64,000 nt of DNA from Candidatus Pseudobacter hemicellulosilyticus (GTDB lineage Bacteria > Bacteroidota > Bacteroidia > Chitinophagales > Chitinophagaceae): NCBI GenBank assembly GCA_029202545.1, contig CP119311.1:3348001-3412000 (forward strand), written 5' to 3'. This document shows, one piece after another, positions 36,006 through 45,289 of the stretch. The notes under the pieces are model-generated. The model was not told the DNA's origin and searched no databases. It was given only the letters and a program-made list of their open reading frames with translations. Position 1 is the first letter of the stretch; each line of letters starts with the position of its first letter. The position numbers and the translations under genes were made by a program.

Positions 36006-36051
36006 TTATAATGATCATTTTAAGCTTTTCAGGCAAAAATGATCATTATAA
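36006..36051. promoter_or_regulatory. Large AT-rich inverted repeat with nested palindromes
   Basis: TTATAATGATCATTTT (36006-36021) is the exact reverse complement of AAAATGATCATTATAA (36036-36051). Each arm contains the palindrome AATGATCATT, so the region offers two dimer sites 30 bases apart or one long hairpin. It lies 105 bases before the tetR promoter. Confidence 0.55.
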
Positions 36052-36155
36052 TGAGCTTTTTAGTTTGTCTTAGCTTTTCAGTCGGTGCCGCCTCCACCGC
36101 TCTTTTCGCCACTTTAACCGGAAAAAATGCCCCGTCAGCCGCTTTTTATTTTTTT

Positions 36156-36172
36156 ACTTAACACTGTTAAGT
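36156..36172. promoter_or_regulatory. TetR-type operator at the tetR promoter
   Basis: ACTTAACA-C-TGTTAAGT has perfect 8-base arms and overlaps the first base of the -7 box. The core TTAACA-N-TGTTAA recurs at 36842-36860, directly before the channel gene. The pairing points to binding by the TetR encoded between the two sites. Confidence 0.75.
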
Positions 36173-36179
36173 ATATTTG
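36172..36179 (+). promoter_or_regulatory. -7 promoter box TATATTTG for tetR
   Basis: Full match to TAnnTTTG, ending seven bases before the ATG at 36187, so the transcript would be leaderless or nearly so. Confidence 0.65.
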
Positions 36180-36186
36180 CACTGTA

Positions 36187-36828
36187 ATGGGAATTAAAGA
36201 AAGAAAAGAAAAACACCGGGAGGACCTGAAGCAACTCATCCTCAACGCAGCCAAAAAGCTGTTCACCACCGATGGGTATGAAGCCACTACCATCCGGAAG
36301 ATAGCCGCCGAGATTGAGTTCAGTCCCACTACCATTTATCTTTATTACAAGGATAAGAATGATATCCTGTATGCACTGCAAAAGGAAGGTTTTCATATTA
36401 TGGCTAACCAGTTCCAGGCCCTGTTGCAGGTAGATCATCCCTTTGAACGATTAAAGGCTATGGGGCGAACCTATATCCAGTTCGCCTTTGATAACCCTGA
36501 ATTCTATGATCTTATGTTTCTTCTGAAGGATCCCCTGCAAGACATGCAGGCGCCCTGTGGGGACGAACAGGAATGGGAAGAAGGCGTGCGCTCCTTCGAT
36601 TTCCTGAAACAAACGATCATCGATTGCCAGCAGGTCGGCTATTTCCAGGGCCAGGACCCCGGTCTCCAGTCCATGTGGGTCTGGGGCACCGTTCACGGGC
36701 TCTGCTCCATGCACCTGAGTAACCGCCTTGACATCATTTCCAAATTGCACCTGGATTCCGGTAACGCCCTGCAAACATTGTCTGCCATTTTTGAATCTTT
36801 TGTACTAAACCTCGAAAAGATCAGGTAA
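36187..36828 (+). CDS. TetR/AcrR-family transcriptional repressor of the efflux operon
   Basis: 213 residues from ATG 36187; an earlier ATG at 36127 would run through the operator and promoter and is rejected. The N-terminal helix-turn-helix is standard: ILNAAKKLFTTDGYEATTIRKIAAEIEFSPTTIYLYYKDKNDIL (residues 18-61). The rest is the ligand-binding helical domain, with a TetR_C-like FDNPEFYDLMFLL segment. The palindrome at its own promoter and before the next gene suggests autorepression and repression of the efflux genes, lifted by a toxic ligand. Confidence 0.92.
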   Translation: MGIKERKEKHREDLKQLILNAAKKLFTTDGYEATTIRKIAAEIEFSPTTIYLYYKDKNDILYALQKEGFHIMANQFQALLQVDHPFERLKAMGRTYIQFAFDNPEFYDLMFLLKDPLQDMQAPCGDEQEWEEGVRSFDFLKQTIIDCQQVGYFQGQDPGLQSMWVWGTVHGLCSMHLSNRLDIISKLHLDSGNALQTLSAIFESFVLNLEKIR

Positions 36829-36841
36829 TTTTTTTGCCGCC

Positions 36842-36860
36842 TAATTAACAGTGTTAATTA
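36842..36860. promoter_or_regulatory. Second TetR-type operator, touching the channel gene start codon
   Basis: TAATTAACA-G-TGTTAATTA has perfect 9-base arms and ends at the A of the ATG at 36860. It shares the TTAACA-N-TGTTAA core with the site at 36156-36172. Confidence 0.75.
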
Positions 36861-38305
36861 TGAGAACGTTATTAATTTGTAAAGCAGCCAGCCTGCTTAT
36901 GGCCCTTGCTATGTCCGGGCCGCTACACGCGCAGTCAGACGGTACAACCGTTGCAGCACCGGCCCGTCCCTCCACCCAAACCGGGGTAGTGGCCGGCCAG
37001 GATGCCCTGGAGTTATATATTCAGCAGGGGATCGACAGCAACCTGGTGATGCAACAGAAAAATGTATCCCTGGACAAAGCCCTGCTGGCCCTCCGAAGAG
37101 CCCGCAGCCTCTATGCGCCCACCATCGCTTTCCAGACCCTTTACCAGACCGGGGACGGCGGCCGGGATATCCCCCTGCCACTGGGCGACCTGCTCAACGG
37201 TGCTTACGCCACCCTTAACCAGCTCACCAATTCTAACGCCTTCCCCCAGCTGGAGAACCAGTCCATCAATTTCTTTCCCCGCAATTTTTATGACGCAAAG
37301 GTCAGGACCACCATCCCTATCTATGATAAGGACCTGGCCTATAACAAGCAGATCAGCGGTCAGCAGGTACAGCTGCAGGAATTTGAAGTGGCCGCCTATC
37401 GCCGGGAACTGGTCAAAGAGATCAAGCTGGCTTACTATGATCATCTCCGCGCCCTGCAGGCCGTAGCTATCCAGCGATCCGCGCTGGGCCTGGCCGGTGA
37501 AGGCAAAAGGGTGAACCAGAAATTACTGGATAACGGCAAGGGACTGCCTGCTTACCTGCTGCGTGCAGAGAGTGAGATAGCCGCCGTGGAAGCCCAGCTG
37601 ACGCAGGCAGCGCAACAGGTGGACAATGCCCGCCTCTATTTTAATATGCTGCTCAATCGCCCGGCCACCGCAGCCATTGATACCAGCTTCAATGAAGAGT
37701 CCGCCCTGCATAGCATCCCCATGCTGCCCAATGGTCCGGCCAGCGCACAGCAGCGGGAAGAGCTGCAATCGCTGGCAGCCTATATCCGCCTCAATGAAAC
37801 CGTACTGAAGATGAACAAGCAGTTCTTCCTGCCTAAGCTCGGCGGTTTCCTGGACCTGGGCTCACAGGCCGAAGGGTTCAGGTTCAACAAACAGAGCCGC
37901 TACTACCTTACCGGTCTGCAACTGGATATCCCCATCTTCAGCGGCCAACGTAATAAGATGACCATCACCGAAACCAACCTCAACCTGCGCAATGCACAAC
38001 TCAACCTCCAGCAGGTGAGCCAGCAGCTGAACCTCAGCGCACAGGTAGCCACCAATAACCTGACCGCCGCCTGGAAAACGTATCAATCAACCACCGTCCA
38101 GCTCAATGCTGCCGAGACCTATCAGCGACTGATTGACCGCGGTTACCAGGCTGGCACCAATACCTATATAGAGACCGTGGACGCCCGCAACCAGCTCACC
38201 ACTGCGCGACTGGCAGCCACCATCAACAAATACAATGTACTGCAGGCCGCCGCTGTTCTGGAAAGAGAAACGGCTGCTTATTCTTTCCCCACTAAAAATC
38301 AGTAA
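36860..38305 (+). CDS. TolC-family outer-membrane efflux channel
   Basis: 481 residues from ATG 36860 (a GTG three codons earlier lies inside the operator). A signal peptide ends near PLHAQ. The two repeated helical hairpins of the family are visible, with NLVMQQKNVSLDKALLALRRARSLYAP in the first and NLRNAQLNLQQVSQQLNLSAQVATNNLTAAWKTYQ in the second. Residues 205-260 hold coiled-coil-prone stretches. It provides the outer-membrane duct of the tripartite pump; the adaptor gene starts one base after its stop. Confidence 0.9.
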   Translation: MRTLLICKAASLLMALAMSGPLHAQSDGTTVAAPARPSTQTGVVAGQDALELYIQQGIDSNLVMQQKNVSLDKALLALRRARSLYAPTIAFQTLYQTGDGGRDIPLPLGDLLNGAYATLNQLTNSNAFPQLENQSINFFPRNFYDAKVRTTIPIYDKDLAYNKQISGQQVQLQEFEVAAYRRELVKEIKLAYYDHLRALQAVAIQRSALGLAGEGKRVNQKLLDNGKGLPAYLLRAESEIAAVEAQLTQAAQQVDNARLYFNMLLNRPATAAIDTSFNEESALHSIPMLPNGPASAQQREELQSLAAYIRLNETVLKMNKQFFLPKLGGFLDLGSQAEGFRFNKQSRYYLTGLQLDIPIFSGQRNKMTITETNLNLRNAQLNLQQVSQQLNLSAQVATNNLTAAWKTYQSTTVQLNAAETYQRLIDRGYQAGTNTYIETVDARNQLTTARLAATINKYNVLQAAAVLERETAAYSFPTKNQ

Positions 38306-38306
38306 C

Positions 38307-39356
38307 ATGCAAAATAACCAAGCCTGGATCTCCATACTGGTCCTCGCCCTGCTGGCCGGCGCCTGCAAGCCCGCCGCCAAAGAAGAGGCTTTCCGCAAAG
38401 AAGAACGCATTCCCGTTAAACTGATGCCGCTGGAAGGAGCCGGCCCCGGCGCCGCCAGCATCCAGGCCTCCGGCCTCTTTGCCACAGAAGAAGAAGCTGT
38501 TCTCAGCTTCCGCAACGGCGGCGTCATCAACCAGCTGCTGGTGAAAGAAGGCGATGCCGTTAAAAAAGGCCAGCTGCTGGCTACCGTTAACGTAGCAGAG
38601 ATTGATGCCGGTGTGCAACAGGCTAAGCTGGCCTGGGAAAAAGCGCAGCGTGATTTTGAACGGGCCCGCCAGCTGCACCTGGACAGCGTGGCTACCCTGG
38701 AGCAGATGCAGAACGCCCGGACCGCCATGGACGTGGCCCGCCAGCAATACAATTCCGTTAACGTGAACCGCGGCTACTCCGAGATCCGCGCCACTACCAG
38801 CGGGTATGTACTCAAGCGTTTTGTGAACAATGGCCAGGTGGTAGGTCCCGGCTCGCCCGTATTTATGATCAATGGGGCTAAGAATAGCGACTGGCTCCTC
38901 AATGCAGGCGTGAGCGACCGGCAATGGGCGCGCCTCGCCATCGGCGATAAAGCCACTATTGAGACCGATGCCCTTCCCGGCCAGGTACTGCAGGCCTATG
39001 TGTACAAGAAGTCGGAAGGTGTTGACCCCGCCGCCGGCACCATGCAGGTGCAGCTCAAGCTGACCGGCAAACCGCCCGCTGCCATCGCTTCCGGCATCTT
39101 TGCCCGGGCCAGCATTCAGCCCAGCATCGAAGGCAGGGGCTGGCTGATCCCCGCAGACGCCCTGCTGGATGGTGATGCCGGTAAAGGCTATGTGTTCGTT
39201 ACCCGCGATGGAAAGACCGCCCACAAGCAGGAAGTGCTGATCGGCAGCATCCAGCCCGGTGGCATCCTGGTAACGGGTGGACTGGACAGCGTGACCGCCA
39301 TCATCATTTCCGGCAGTCCCTACCTGGACGAAGGCTCCGCCATTATCGTCAAATAG
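38307..39356 (+). CDS. RND efflux periplasmic adaptor (membrane fusion protein)
   Basis: 349 residues from ATG 38307, with lipobox LLAGAC (Cys20), hence an inner-membrane-anchored lipoprotein. The lipoyl-like halves are FRNGGVINQLLVKEGDAVKKGQLLATVN and GYSEIRATTSGYVLKRFVNNGQVVGPGSPVF, separated by a short alpha-hairpin (QAKLAWEKAQRDFERARQLH). A beta-barrel and membrane-proximal domain follow. It links the RND pump to the channel. An upstream start at 38235 would overlap the channel gene and lack a signal. Confidence 0.9.
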   Translation: MQNNQAWISILVLALLAGACKPAAKEEAFRKEERIPVKLMPLEGAGPGAASIQASGLFATEEEAVLSFRNGGVINQLLVKEGDAVKKGQLLATVNVAEIDAGVQQAKLAWEKAQRDFERARQLHLDSVATLEQMQNARTAMDVARQQYNSVNVNRGYSEIRATTSGYVLKRFVNNGQVVGPGSPVFMINGAKNSDWLLNAGVSDRQWARLAIGDKATIETDALPGQVLQAYVYKKSEGVDPAAGTMQVQLKLTGKPPAAIASGIFARASIQPSIEGRGWLIPADALLDGDAGKGYVFVTRDGKTAHKQEVLIGSIQPGGILVTGGLDSVTAIIISGSPYLDEGSAIIVK

Positions 39357-39435
39357 ACCAACCCCGGCCGGCAGTTCAACCGTAACTGCTGCGCTCAGTA
39401 AATAGACTATATATAACCGTTATAAACTGCAGGAT

Positions 39436-42400
39436 ATGGATATTTCCAAAGCAGCCGTCAAGAACAGCCAGTTCACCTTCATCATGATGGTGATGGTAAT
39501 AGTGGTGGGCATCAGCACCATCTTCAGCATGCCCAGGGCCGAAGACCCGGAAACACATCCGCCCTTCTTTCCTATTGTAGCCATCTACCCCGGCACCAGT
39601 CCCAAGGATATGGAAGAGCTGGTGGCCAAGCCATTGGAGAAAAAGATCTACGACCTTGAAAATATCAAGCAGATCAAGACCACCATCTTCAATGGTGTAG
39701 CCGTACTGGCCGTGGAATACAAATACGGCGTTAACGTAGATGATAAATACCAGGAGCTGGTGCGTGAGACCAACGCCCTTCGCTCCCAGCTGCCAACAGA
39801 CCTGTACAGCCTGGAAGTACAGAAAGTGGATCCCACGCGCGTCAACATTTTGCAGATTGCTTTGGTATCCCAGAACGCACCGCGGGCCCAGCTCAAAGCA
39901 GCGGCCGAAGGCCTCCAGGATGAACTGGAAAAGATCAAATCGCTCAAAGATGTAAAGATCAGTGGCCTCTCCGACCAATTGGTGCGGATAGATGTGATCC
40001 CGGACCGGCTGGCCAAAACAGGCATTCCACTGTCTACCCTGATGCAGGCCATCCAGAGCGAGGCCGCCAATATTCCCGGCGGCAGCATTGTATCCGGTGG
40101 CAAGAGCTTCAGCGTAAAGACCAGCGGCAATTACCAGAGCATTGACGAGATCGGCAATACTATTGTGTATAGCCGCGATGGTAAGAATATCCTGCTGAAA
40201 GATGTGGCCAATATCTATCCCGACTTTGCCCCGGAAACGCATATCACCCGCCTGAACAGCCACCGCAGTGTGCTGGTCAATGCCGCCCTTAAGGCCGGTG
40301 AAAATATTTCAGCGGCGCAGGAAGCCTACCTGCCCGTGATCAATCACTATAAAGAAACCCTGCCTGACAATATCCAGCTGATCCTGCATTTTGACCAGGC
40401 TGATAATGTCAACAGCCGGCTGAGCGGTCTCGGTATGGATTTTACCGTGGCTATTCTCCTGGTGCTGTTCACCCTGCTGCCCCTGGGCCTTCGCGCCTCG
40501 GCCGTGGTCATGGTGGCCATCCCGCTTTCCCTGTCCATCGGTATTGTGCTGGTGAACCTGCTGGGCTATAGCCTGAACCAGCTGAGCATTGTGGGCTTTG
40601 TAGTGGCCCTGGGCCTGCTGGTGGATGACAGCATTGTGGTAGTGGAAAATATTGAACGCTGGATGCGCGAAGGACATTCCAGGCTGGAGGCCACACTGAA
40701 AGGCACCAAACAGATCACCCTGGCGGTGATCGGCTGTACGGCCACCCTGGTGATCGCCTTCCTGCCCATCATGTTCATGCCGGAAATGTCCGGCGACTTT
40801 ATCCGCAGCCTGCCCATTGCCGTGATCAGCGCCATCCTCGGCTCTATGATCGTAGCGCTGACAGTAGTGCCCTTCCTGTCCAGCAGGATGCTGCAGCCGC
40901 ATCACAATGCCGAAGGCAACTTCGCCCTGCGCTCTTTACAGAAAGTGATCCACGGAACTTATGCTGTGCTGCTGGATAAGGCCATCAGAAGGCCCTGGCT
41001 CACTGTATCAGTTGCTGTTGCTATTTTCGGTGCTTCGCTGGCGCTGATCCCCGTCATCGGGTTCAGTCTTTTCCCTTCTTCCGAAAAGCCGCAGTTCATG
41101 ATCGAGATCTCTGCGCCGCTCCAGTCCGGCATCCAGCATACCGACAGCATCGCCCGGCAGATAGAAAAGCAGCTGGACAGCCTGGACGAAGTGCAGTATT
41201 ATACCAGCAATATCGGCAAAGGCAATCCCCAGGTATATTACAACGTATCGCAGCGCAATGAGGCGGCGGATTTTTCCGAGATCTTTGTACAGCTGCATCC
41301 TGATACCCGGCCTACAGTAAAAGAAGCCCTGATAGAAAAACTGCGGCAGCGCTGGACGCCCTATCCCGGCGCCCGCGTGGAGGTCAAGAATTTTGAGCAG
41401 GGCATTCCCGTGATAGCGCCCGTGGAGATCCGTTTATTGGGTGAGAACCTGGATACCCTGCACCGACTGGCTGCCCAGGCCGAACACCTGCTCCTGCATA
41501 CCCAGGGCACCATGTATGTCAATAACCCGCTCAAGAATAATAAGACCGACCTGCGCGTAGCCATCAATACCCAGAAAGCCCTGGCCCTGGGCGTGCCTAC
41601 CCTCAATATTGACCGGACGGTCCGCATGGCGCTGGCCGGGATAGACCTGGGCACCTATAGTGATCCCAATACCACTGACAATGATTATAAGATCCGTCTG
41701 AGCGTGCCCCGGCCCGCTTACCCGGATATAACGGTCTTCAATAACCTGTATGTGGACAATATACAGAATAAACCTATTCTGCTCAGCCAGCTGGCCACCC
41801 TGGAGCTGGAATCTTCTGCGGCCCAGATCAATCACCACAACAAAGTGCGGACGGTCTCGGTAGGGGCTTTTGTACAGAAAGGATTTTTGAATGATGCCGT
41901 GATCAAAGAAGTGATCAGGCAGATGGACCAGCTGAAACTGCCTGCCGGTTATTCCTACGAGATGGGCGGCGAAGTGGAGTCCAGGGAGCAATCCTTCGGT
42001 GGTTTTGGCACCATCATCCTGATCACGGTGTTCCTTTTTATTGCCGTACTGGTACTGGAGTTCAAGACCTTCAAGAGTACACTGATTGTACTGTCGGTGA
42101 TCCCGCTGGGCATTGTGGGCGCGGTGCTGGCCCTGCTGGTAACGGGCAATACCCTTTCCTTTGTGGCCACTATTGGTATTGTGGCGCTGGCAGGCATAGA
42201 GGTCAAGAATACGATCCTGCTGGTGGACTTCACCAACCAGCTGCGCAAGGAAGGCATGCCGCTGGATGCTGCTATTGAGAAAGCAGGCGAGATCCGTTTC
42301 CTGCCCATCATACTCACTACCATGACGGCCATCGGCGGCCTGATGCCCATTGCCTGGTCCAGCAATCCGCTGATCTCACCGCTGGCAATTGTGATGATCG

Positions 42401-42486
42401 GTGGCCTGATCAGTTCTACTTTATTATCACGGATCGTAACCCCGGTGGTGTACAAACTGATGCCGCCACGGATGAAAGATCTGTAG
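39436..42486 (+). CDS. RND efflux pump permease, AcrB/MMPL type
   Basis: 1016 residues with 12 helices and two large periplasmic loops. The helix-4 pair of aspartates is in GLLVDDSIVVVENIERWMREG, the residues that carry protons in AcrB-type pumps; the later GLAGIEVKNTILLVDF-like segment and EKAGEIRFLPIILTTMTAIGGLMP complete the family pattern. It is driven by proton influx and exports drugs, dyes, detergents or metabolites. The four genes TetR, channel, adaptor, pump are in order; a gap of 79 bases precedes this one. A clear terminator follows. Confidence 0.93.
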   Translation: MDISKAAVKNSQFTFIMMVMVIVVGISTIFSMPRAEDPETHPPFFPIVAIYPGTSPKDMEELVAKPLEKKIYDLENIKQIKTTIFNGVAVLAVEYKYGVNVDDKYQELVRETNALRSQLPTDLYSLEVQKVDPTRVNILQIALVSQNAPRAQLKAAAEGLQDELEKIKSLKDVKISGLSDQLVRIDVIPDRLAKTGIPLSTLMQAIQSEAANIPGGSIVSGGKSFSVKTSGNYQSIDEIGNTIVYSRDGKNILLKDVANIYPDFAPETHITRLNSHRSVLVNAALKAGENISAAQEAYLPVINHYKETLPDNIQLILHFDQADNVNSRLSGLGMDFTVAILLVLFTLLPLGLRASAVVMVAIPLSLSIGIVLVNLLGYSLNQLSIVGFVVALGLLVDDSIVVVENIERWMREGHSRLEATLKGTKQITLAVIGCTATLVIAFLPIMFMPEMSGDFIRSLPIAVISAILGSMIVALTVVPFLSSRMLQPHHNAEGNFALRSLQKVIHGTYAVLLDKAIRRPWLTVSVAVAIFGASLALIPVIGFSLFPSSEKPQFMIEISAPLQSGIQHTDSIARQIEKQLDSLDEVQYYTSNIGKGNPQVYYNVSQRNEAADFSEIFVQLHPDTRPTVKEALIEKLRQRWTPYPGARVEVKNFEQGIPVIAPVEIRLLGENLDTLHRLAAQAEHLLLHTQGTMYVNNPLKNNKTDLRVAINTQKALALGVPTLNIDRTVRMALAGIDLGTYSDPNTTDNDYKIRLSVPRPAYPDITVFNNLYVDNIQNKPILLSQLATLELESSAAQINHHNKVRTVSVGAFVQKGFLNDAVIKEVIRQMDQLKLPAGYSYEMGGEVESREQSFGGFGTIILITVFLFIAVLVLEFKTFKSTLIVLSVIPLGIVGAVLALLVTGNTLSFVATIGIVALAGIEVKNTILLVDFTNQLRKEGMPLDAAIEKAGEIRFLPIILTTMTAIGGLMPIAWSSNPLISPLAIVMIGGLISSTLLSRIVTPVVYKLMPPRMKDL

Positions 42487-42508
42487 ACTTCTTGATAGCT
42501 ATACACCG

Positions 42509-42534
42509 GACAGGGAGCGGTTTCGCTCCCTGTC
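42509..42534 (+). terminator. Hairpin after the RND pump gene
   Basis: GACAGGGAGCG (42509-42519) pairs with CGCTCCCTGTC (42524-42534), loop GTTT. The following TGCATTTT is only moderately T-rich. Confidence 0.7.
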
Positions 42535-42578
42535 TGCATTTTGGGCCAATGAAAAAGTGTTGGTATGCCGCTGCCGCC

Positions 42579-42586
42579 TATCTTTG
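42579..42586 (+). promoter_or_regulatory. -7 promoter box TATCTTTG for the TPR histidine kinase gene
   Basis: Full match to TAnnTTTG with TTG at 42560-42562 as possible -33, 16 bases upstream. The ATG is 43 bases downstream. Confidence 0.65.
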
Positions 42587-42629
42587 CTGGCAGATCCCAA
42601 TCCCACCATCACCTTTTTAAACACCCAAC

Positions 42630-44537
42630 ATGAAACAACGCACCATCGGCGCATGGCTGCTGGTTCTTTGCGTGCCATTTACATCATTGGCGCAGCAGTC
42701 TAAAACGGACTCGCTGGCCGCTCTCCTGGCCAAAGCGCCGGAAGACACCACTAAGGTCCATCTCTATTGGAGCACAGGGGCCTCTATGCTGTACCAGAAT
42801 CCTGCGGCTGGTATTTTCTATTTCAAAGATGGCCTGACCCTGGCCCACCGGCTGGATTTCCTGGCCGGATTGGAGAAATGTTATTCGGGCGCCGCTCTCT
42901 GTTATTCCTTTATTGCCAGGTATGATTCTGCAAAGCTGTACATGGATACCTGCCTGGTTTACGCGCGGAAGCTGAACAATCCTTCCCGTCTCACCCTGGC
43001 CCACCTCAATATGGCCGATGTATACCAGAACCTGCAGGACCTGAAGGCAGCCCTCAGGCACTGCGATACCGCCCTGGAGCAGGGAGAGCGTTTAGGCAAT
43101 AATAACGGGCTGGGACGGATCTATTCCATCATGACGGATATCCATATGTCCCAGCAGCAATACGAGGACGCAGCCCTGACCACCGAAAGATCCATGCAAT
43201 ATTTTGAAGCAGCCAATAACCGGCAGATGGTAGGCATGACGCTCAATGCCCGGGCCGACCTGCTCATGATAAAAAAGGAATACCGGAAAGCGATCCCTGT
43301 CCTGCAAAAGGCCTTACTGATTGCAGACAGCGTGGCCGATATACAGAACAAATCAGTCTATCTCCTGGGACTGGCCCAGGCTTATGCAGAGGTTAAAGAA
43401 TATGCCAATGCCATGGCTTCAGCGCAAAAAGGCCTGGAATATGCACAGGAAACCGGTAGCCGGAAGCAGGAAGCCGTTGCGCATGACGTGTTCTTTAATA
43501 TCTATATGAACCAGCAGCGATATACCGAAGCCATCCCGGAAGCATTGCTGAGTTATGCCATCATGAAAGAAGAAAAGGACCTGATCCGCGAAGCTCACCT
43601 GGCCATGAACCTGGCGCTGGTATATGAAAAAACAGGGAATGTCAAAAAAGCCTACGACTACCTGAAGATCAGCAAGGAGTTAGGGGACAGTCTTGCCCTG
43701 CAGAAATACAACCAGGAAATGGCCAGGCTGATGGCCGGTTTCCAGGTAGAGCAGAAGGATAAAGAGATCCTGCTGCTCAATAAGGACAAAGAACTGCAGC
43801 AGCAGAAAATGCAGCAGCAATGGCTACTGATCATTGGCGTCTCGGCCCTGGCGCTGCTGGCTATAGTAGGCATTGGTCTGAGCATTAACCGCTACCGCCT
43901 GCGGCAGCGCATGAAAGAGCTGGAACTGCGCAACCATATTGCGGCCGACCTGCATGATGAAGTGGGCAGCTCGCTCAGCAGTATCCATATGCTGAGCCAG
44001 GTGGCGGCGCAGCAATCGGCGGCCGACAGCCGACAGGCCGATATCCTGGGTAAGATGAGTACCAATGCCCGGGAAACCATGGAGAAAATGGGCGATATTG
44101 TCTGGATGATCAAACCCGGCGAGAACGAAGGCCAGGGCCTCTGGCAGCGCATGGAGCGGTTTGCTTTTGAGATCTGCGGCAGCCAGCAGATCAATTGCCA
44201 TATCAGCGGGCAGGAGATCCTGGAGGACCTGAAGCTGACCATGCAGCAGCGGAAGAATTTTTACCTGGTCTTCAAGGAAGCGCTGAACAATGCCGTCAAG
44301 TATTCCGGGTCCAGCAGGGTAGATATCCGGATCAGCAGGCATAGCCACCAGCTGCAGCTGGAAGTGCAGGACTACGGAAAAGGATTTGGGGAGAAGGGCC
44401 CCGGCAATGGCGGAGAAACCAATGGAGGCAATGGCCTGTCCAATATGCGGAACCGGGCCCGGGAACTGGGCGGCGAGCTGCTCCTTGACCATCAGCCGGG
44501 AGAAGGTGTATTGATTACACTCAGGTTCCCGGTATAA
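42630..44537 (+). CDS. Sensor histidine kinase with extracytoplasmic TPR repeats (HisKA_3)
   Basis: 635 residues. A signal peptide (1-21) is followed by a TPR solenoid of about seven helical pairs (30-370), for example LAHLNMADVYQNLQDLKAALRHCDTAL. One transmembrane helix lies at 398-419. The kinase core has His442 in AADLHDEVGSSLSSIHML, the NarL-type HisKA_3 phosphorylation site, and an ATPase domain with VFKEALNNAVKYSG, DYGKGFG and GNGLSNMRNRA. The TPR domain may sense a peptide or protein partner. It is the first gene of the group leading to the surface operon, with the response regulator 60 bases on. Confidence 0.92.
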   Translation: MKQRTIGAWLLVLCVPFTSLAQQSKTDSLAALLAKAPEDTTKVHLYWSTGASMLYQNPAAGIFYFKDGLTLAHRLDFLAGLEKCYSGAALCYSFIARYDSAKLYMDTCLVYARKLNNPSRLTLAHLNMADVYQNLQDLKAALRHCDTALEQGERLGNNNGLGRIYSIMTDIHMSQQQYEDAALTTERSMQYFEAANNRQMVGMTLNARADLLMIKKEYRKAIPVLQKALLIADSVADIQNKSVYLLGLAQAYAEVKEYANAMASAQKGLEYAQETGSRKQEAVAHDVFFNIYMNQQRYTEAIPEALLSYAIMKEEKDLIREAHLAMNLALVYEKTGNVKKAYDYLKISKELGDSLALQKYNQEMARLMAGFQVEQKDKEILLLNKDKELQQQKMQQQWLLIIGVSALALLAIVGIGLSINRYRLRQRMKELELRNHIAADLHDEVGSSLSSIHMLSQVAAQQSAADSRQADILGKMSTNARETMEKMGDIVWMIKPGENEGQGLWQRMERFAFEICGSQQINCHISGQEILEDLKLTMQQRKNFYLVFKEALNNAVKYSGSSRVDIRISRHSHQLQLEVQDYGKGFGEKGPGNGGETNGGNGLSNMRNRARELGGELLLDHQPGEGVLITLRFPV

Positions 44538-44597
44538 AGGCATCACCCATATTCGCTACCCGCTTTGTGCCGTATTAATCCTTTTTTTGTATAGTAA

Positions 44598-45242
44598 ATG
44601 GCTGATATACGCATTACCATATTTGAAGACAGCAAACACCTGCGGGAAAGCCTGCAGATAGTCCTGAACGGGACACCCGGCTTTCTTTGCGCCGGCGCCT
44701 ATCCGGATTGCAGCGACCTGCTCTTTCGTATTGAAAAGGATCGTCCCGATATTGTCCTGATGGATATTGAAATGCCCGGCATGAACGGCATTGAGGCCAC
44801 CGGCATCATCAAAACGAAATTCCCGGAAGTACAGGTCCTGATCCAGACCGTGTTCTTCGAGGATGAATATATCTTCAAAGCCATCTGCGCCGGGGCTTCC
44901 GGCTATATCCTGAAGACCACCACGCTGGCAGGGTATATTGAATCCCTCCAGGATGTCTACAAGGGCGGTTCACCCATGACGCCCGGCATTGCCCGCCGCG
45001 TAATAGAATTGTTCAAGGCCAATGTCCCTGCCCGGTCTTCGGAACAGCAGTACGATCTGACCGCCAAAGAAAAGGCCGTACTGCAGTTGCTGGTGGAAGG
45101 AAAGAGCTATAAGATGATAGCCACGGAACTGTCGCTGGCCCTGGACACCATCAAAACGCATATCCGTAATATTTACCTCAAGCTGCAGGTCAACTCCAAT
45201 ACCGAAGCAGTGGCCAAAGCTATCCGCGACAAACTCGTATAG
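44598..45242 (+). CDS. NarL/LuxR-family response regulator
   Basis: 214 residues. The receiver domain (1-120) has the phospho-acceptor Asp56 in IVLMDIEMPGMNG and Lys in GYILKTTT. The C-terminal LuxR helix-turn-helix (150-212) is LTAKEKAVLQLLVEGKSYKMIATELSLALDTIKTHIRNIYLKL. It matches the HisKA_3 kinase just upstream, which phosphorylates this class. The next gene, an outer-membrane protein, starts 70 bases later on the same strand, so it is the obvious target. Confidence 0.93.
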   Translation: MADIRITIFEDSKHLRESLQIVLNGTPGFLCAGAYPDCSDLLFRIEKDRPDIVLMDIEMPGMNGIEATGIIKTKFPEVQVLIQTVFFEDEYIFKAICAGASGYILKTTTLAGYIESLQDVYKGGSPMTPGIARRVIELFKANVPARSSEQQYDLTAKEKAVLQLLVEGKSYKMIATELSLALDTIKTHIRNIYLKLQVNSNTEAVAKAIRDKLV

Positions 45243-45289
45243 GCTCACCCGATCTCGCGATTGTTTCCCGCTCCGGATGAAAGGAATTT

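Larger units (their letters stand above)
35868..36186. other. Regulatory region ahead of tetR
   Basis: No gene. It contains the terminator of the preceding gene, a large AT-rich inverted repeat, three copies of AGCTTTT[C/T]AG, and the tetR promoter with its palindrome. Two short overlapping frames (35842-36073) cross the terminator and the repeats and are not credible genes. Confidence 0.6.

Noticed and set aside
35842..36073. Two overlapping 66-codon frames before tetR
   Set aside because: They cross the terminator and the AT-rich inverted repeat; the hydrophobic stretches are low-complexity translation of that DNA.
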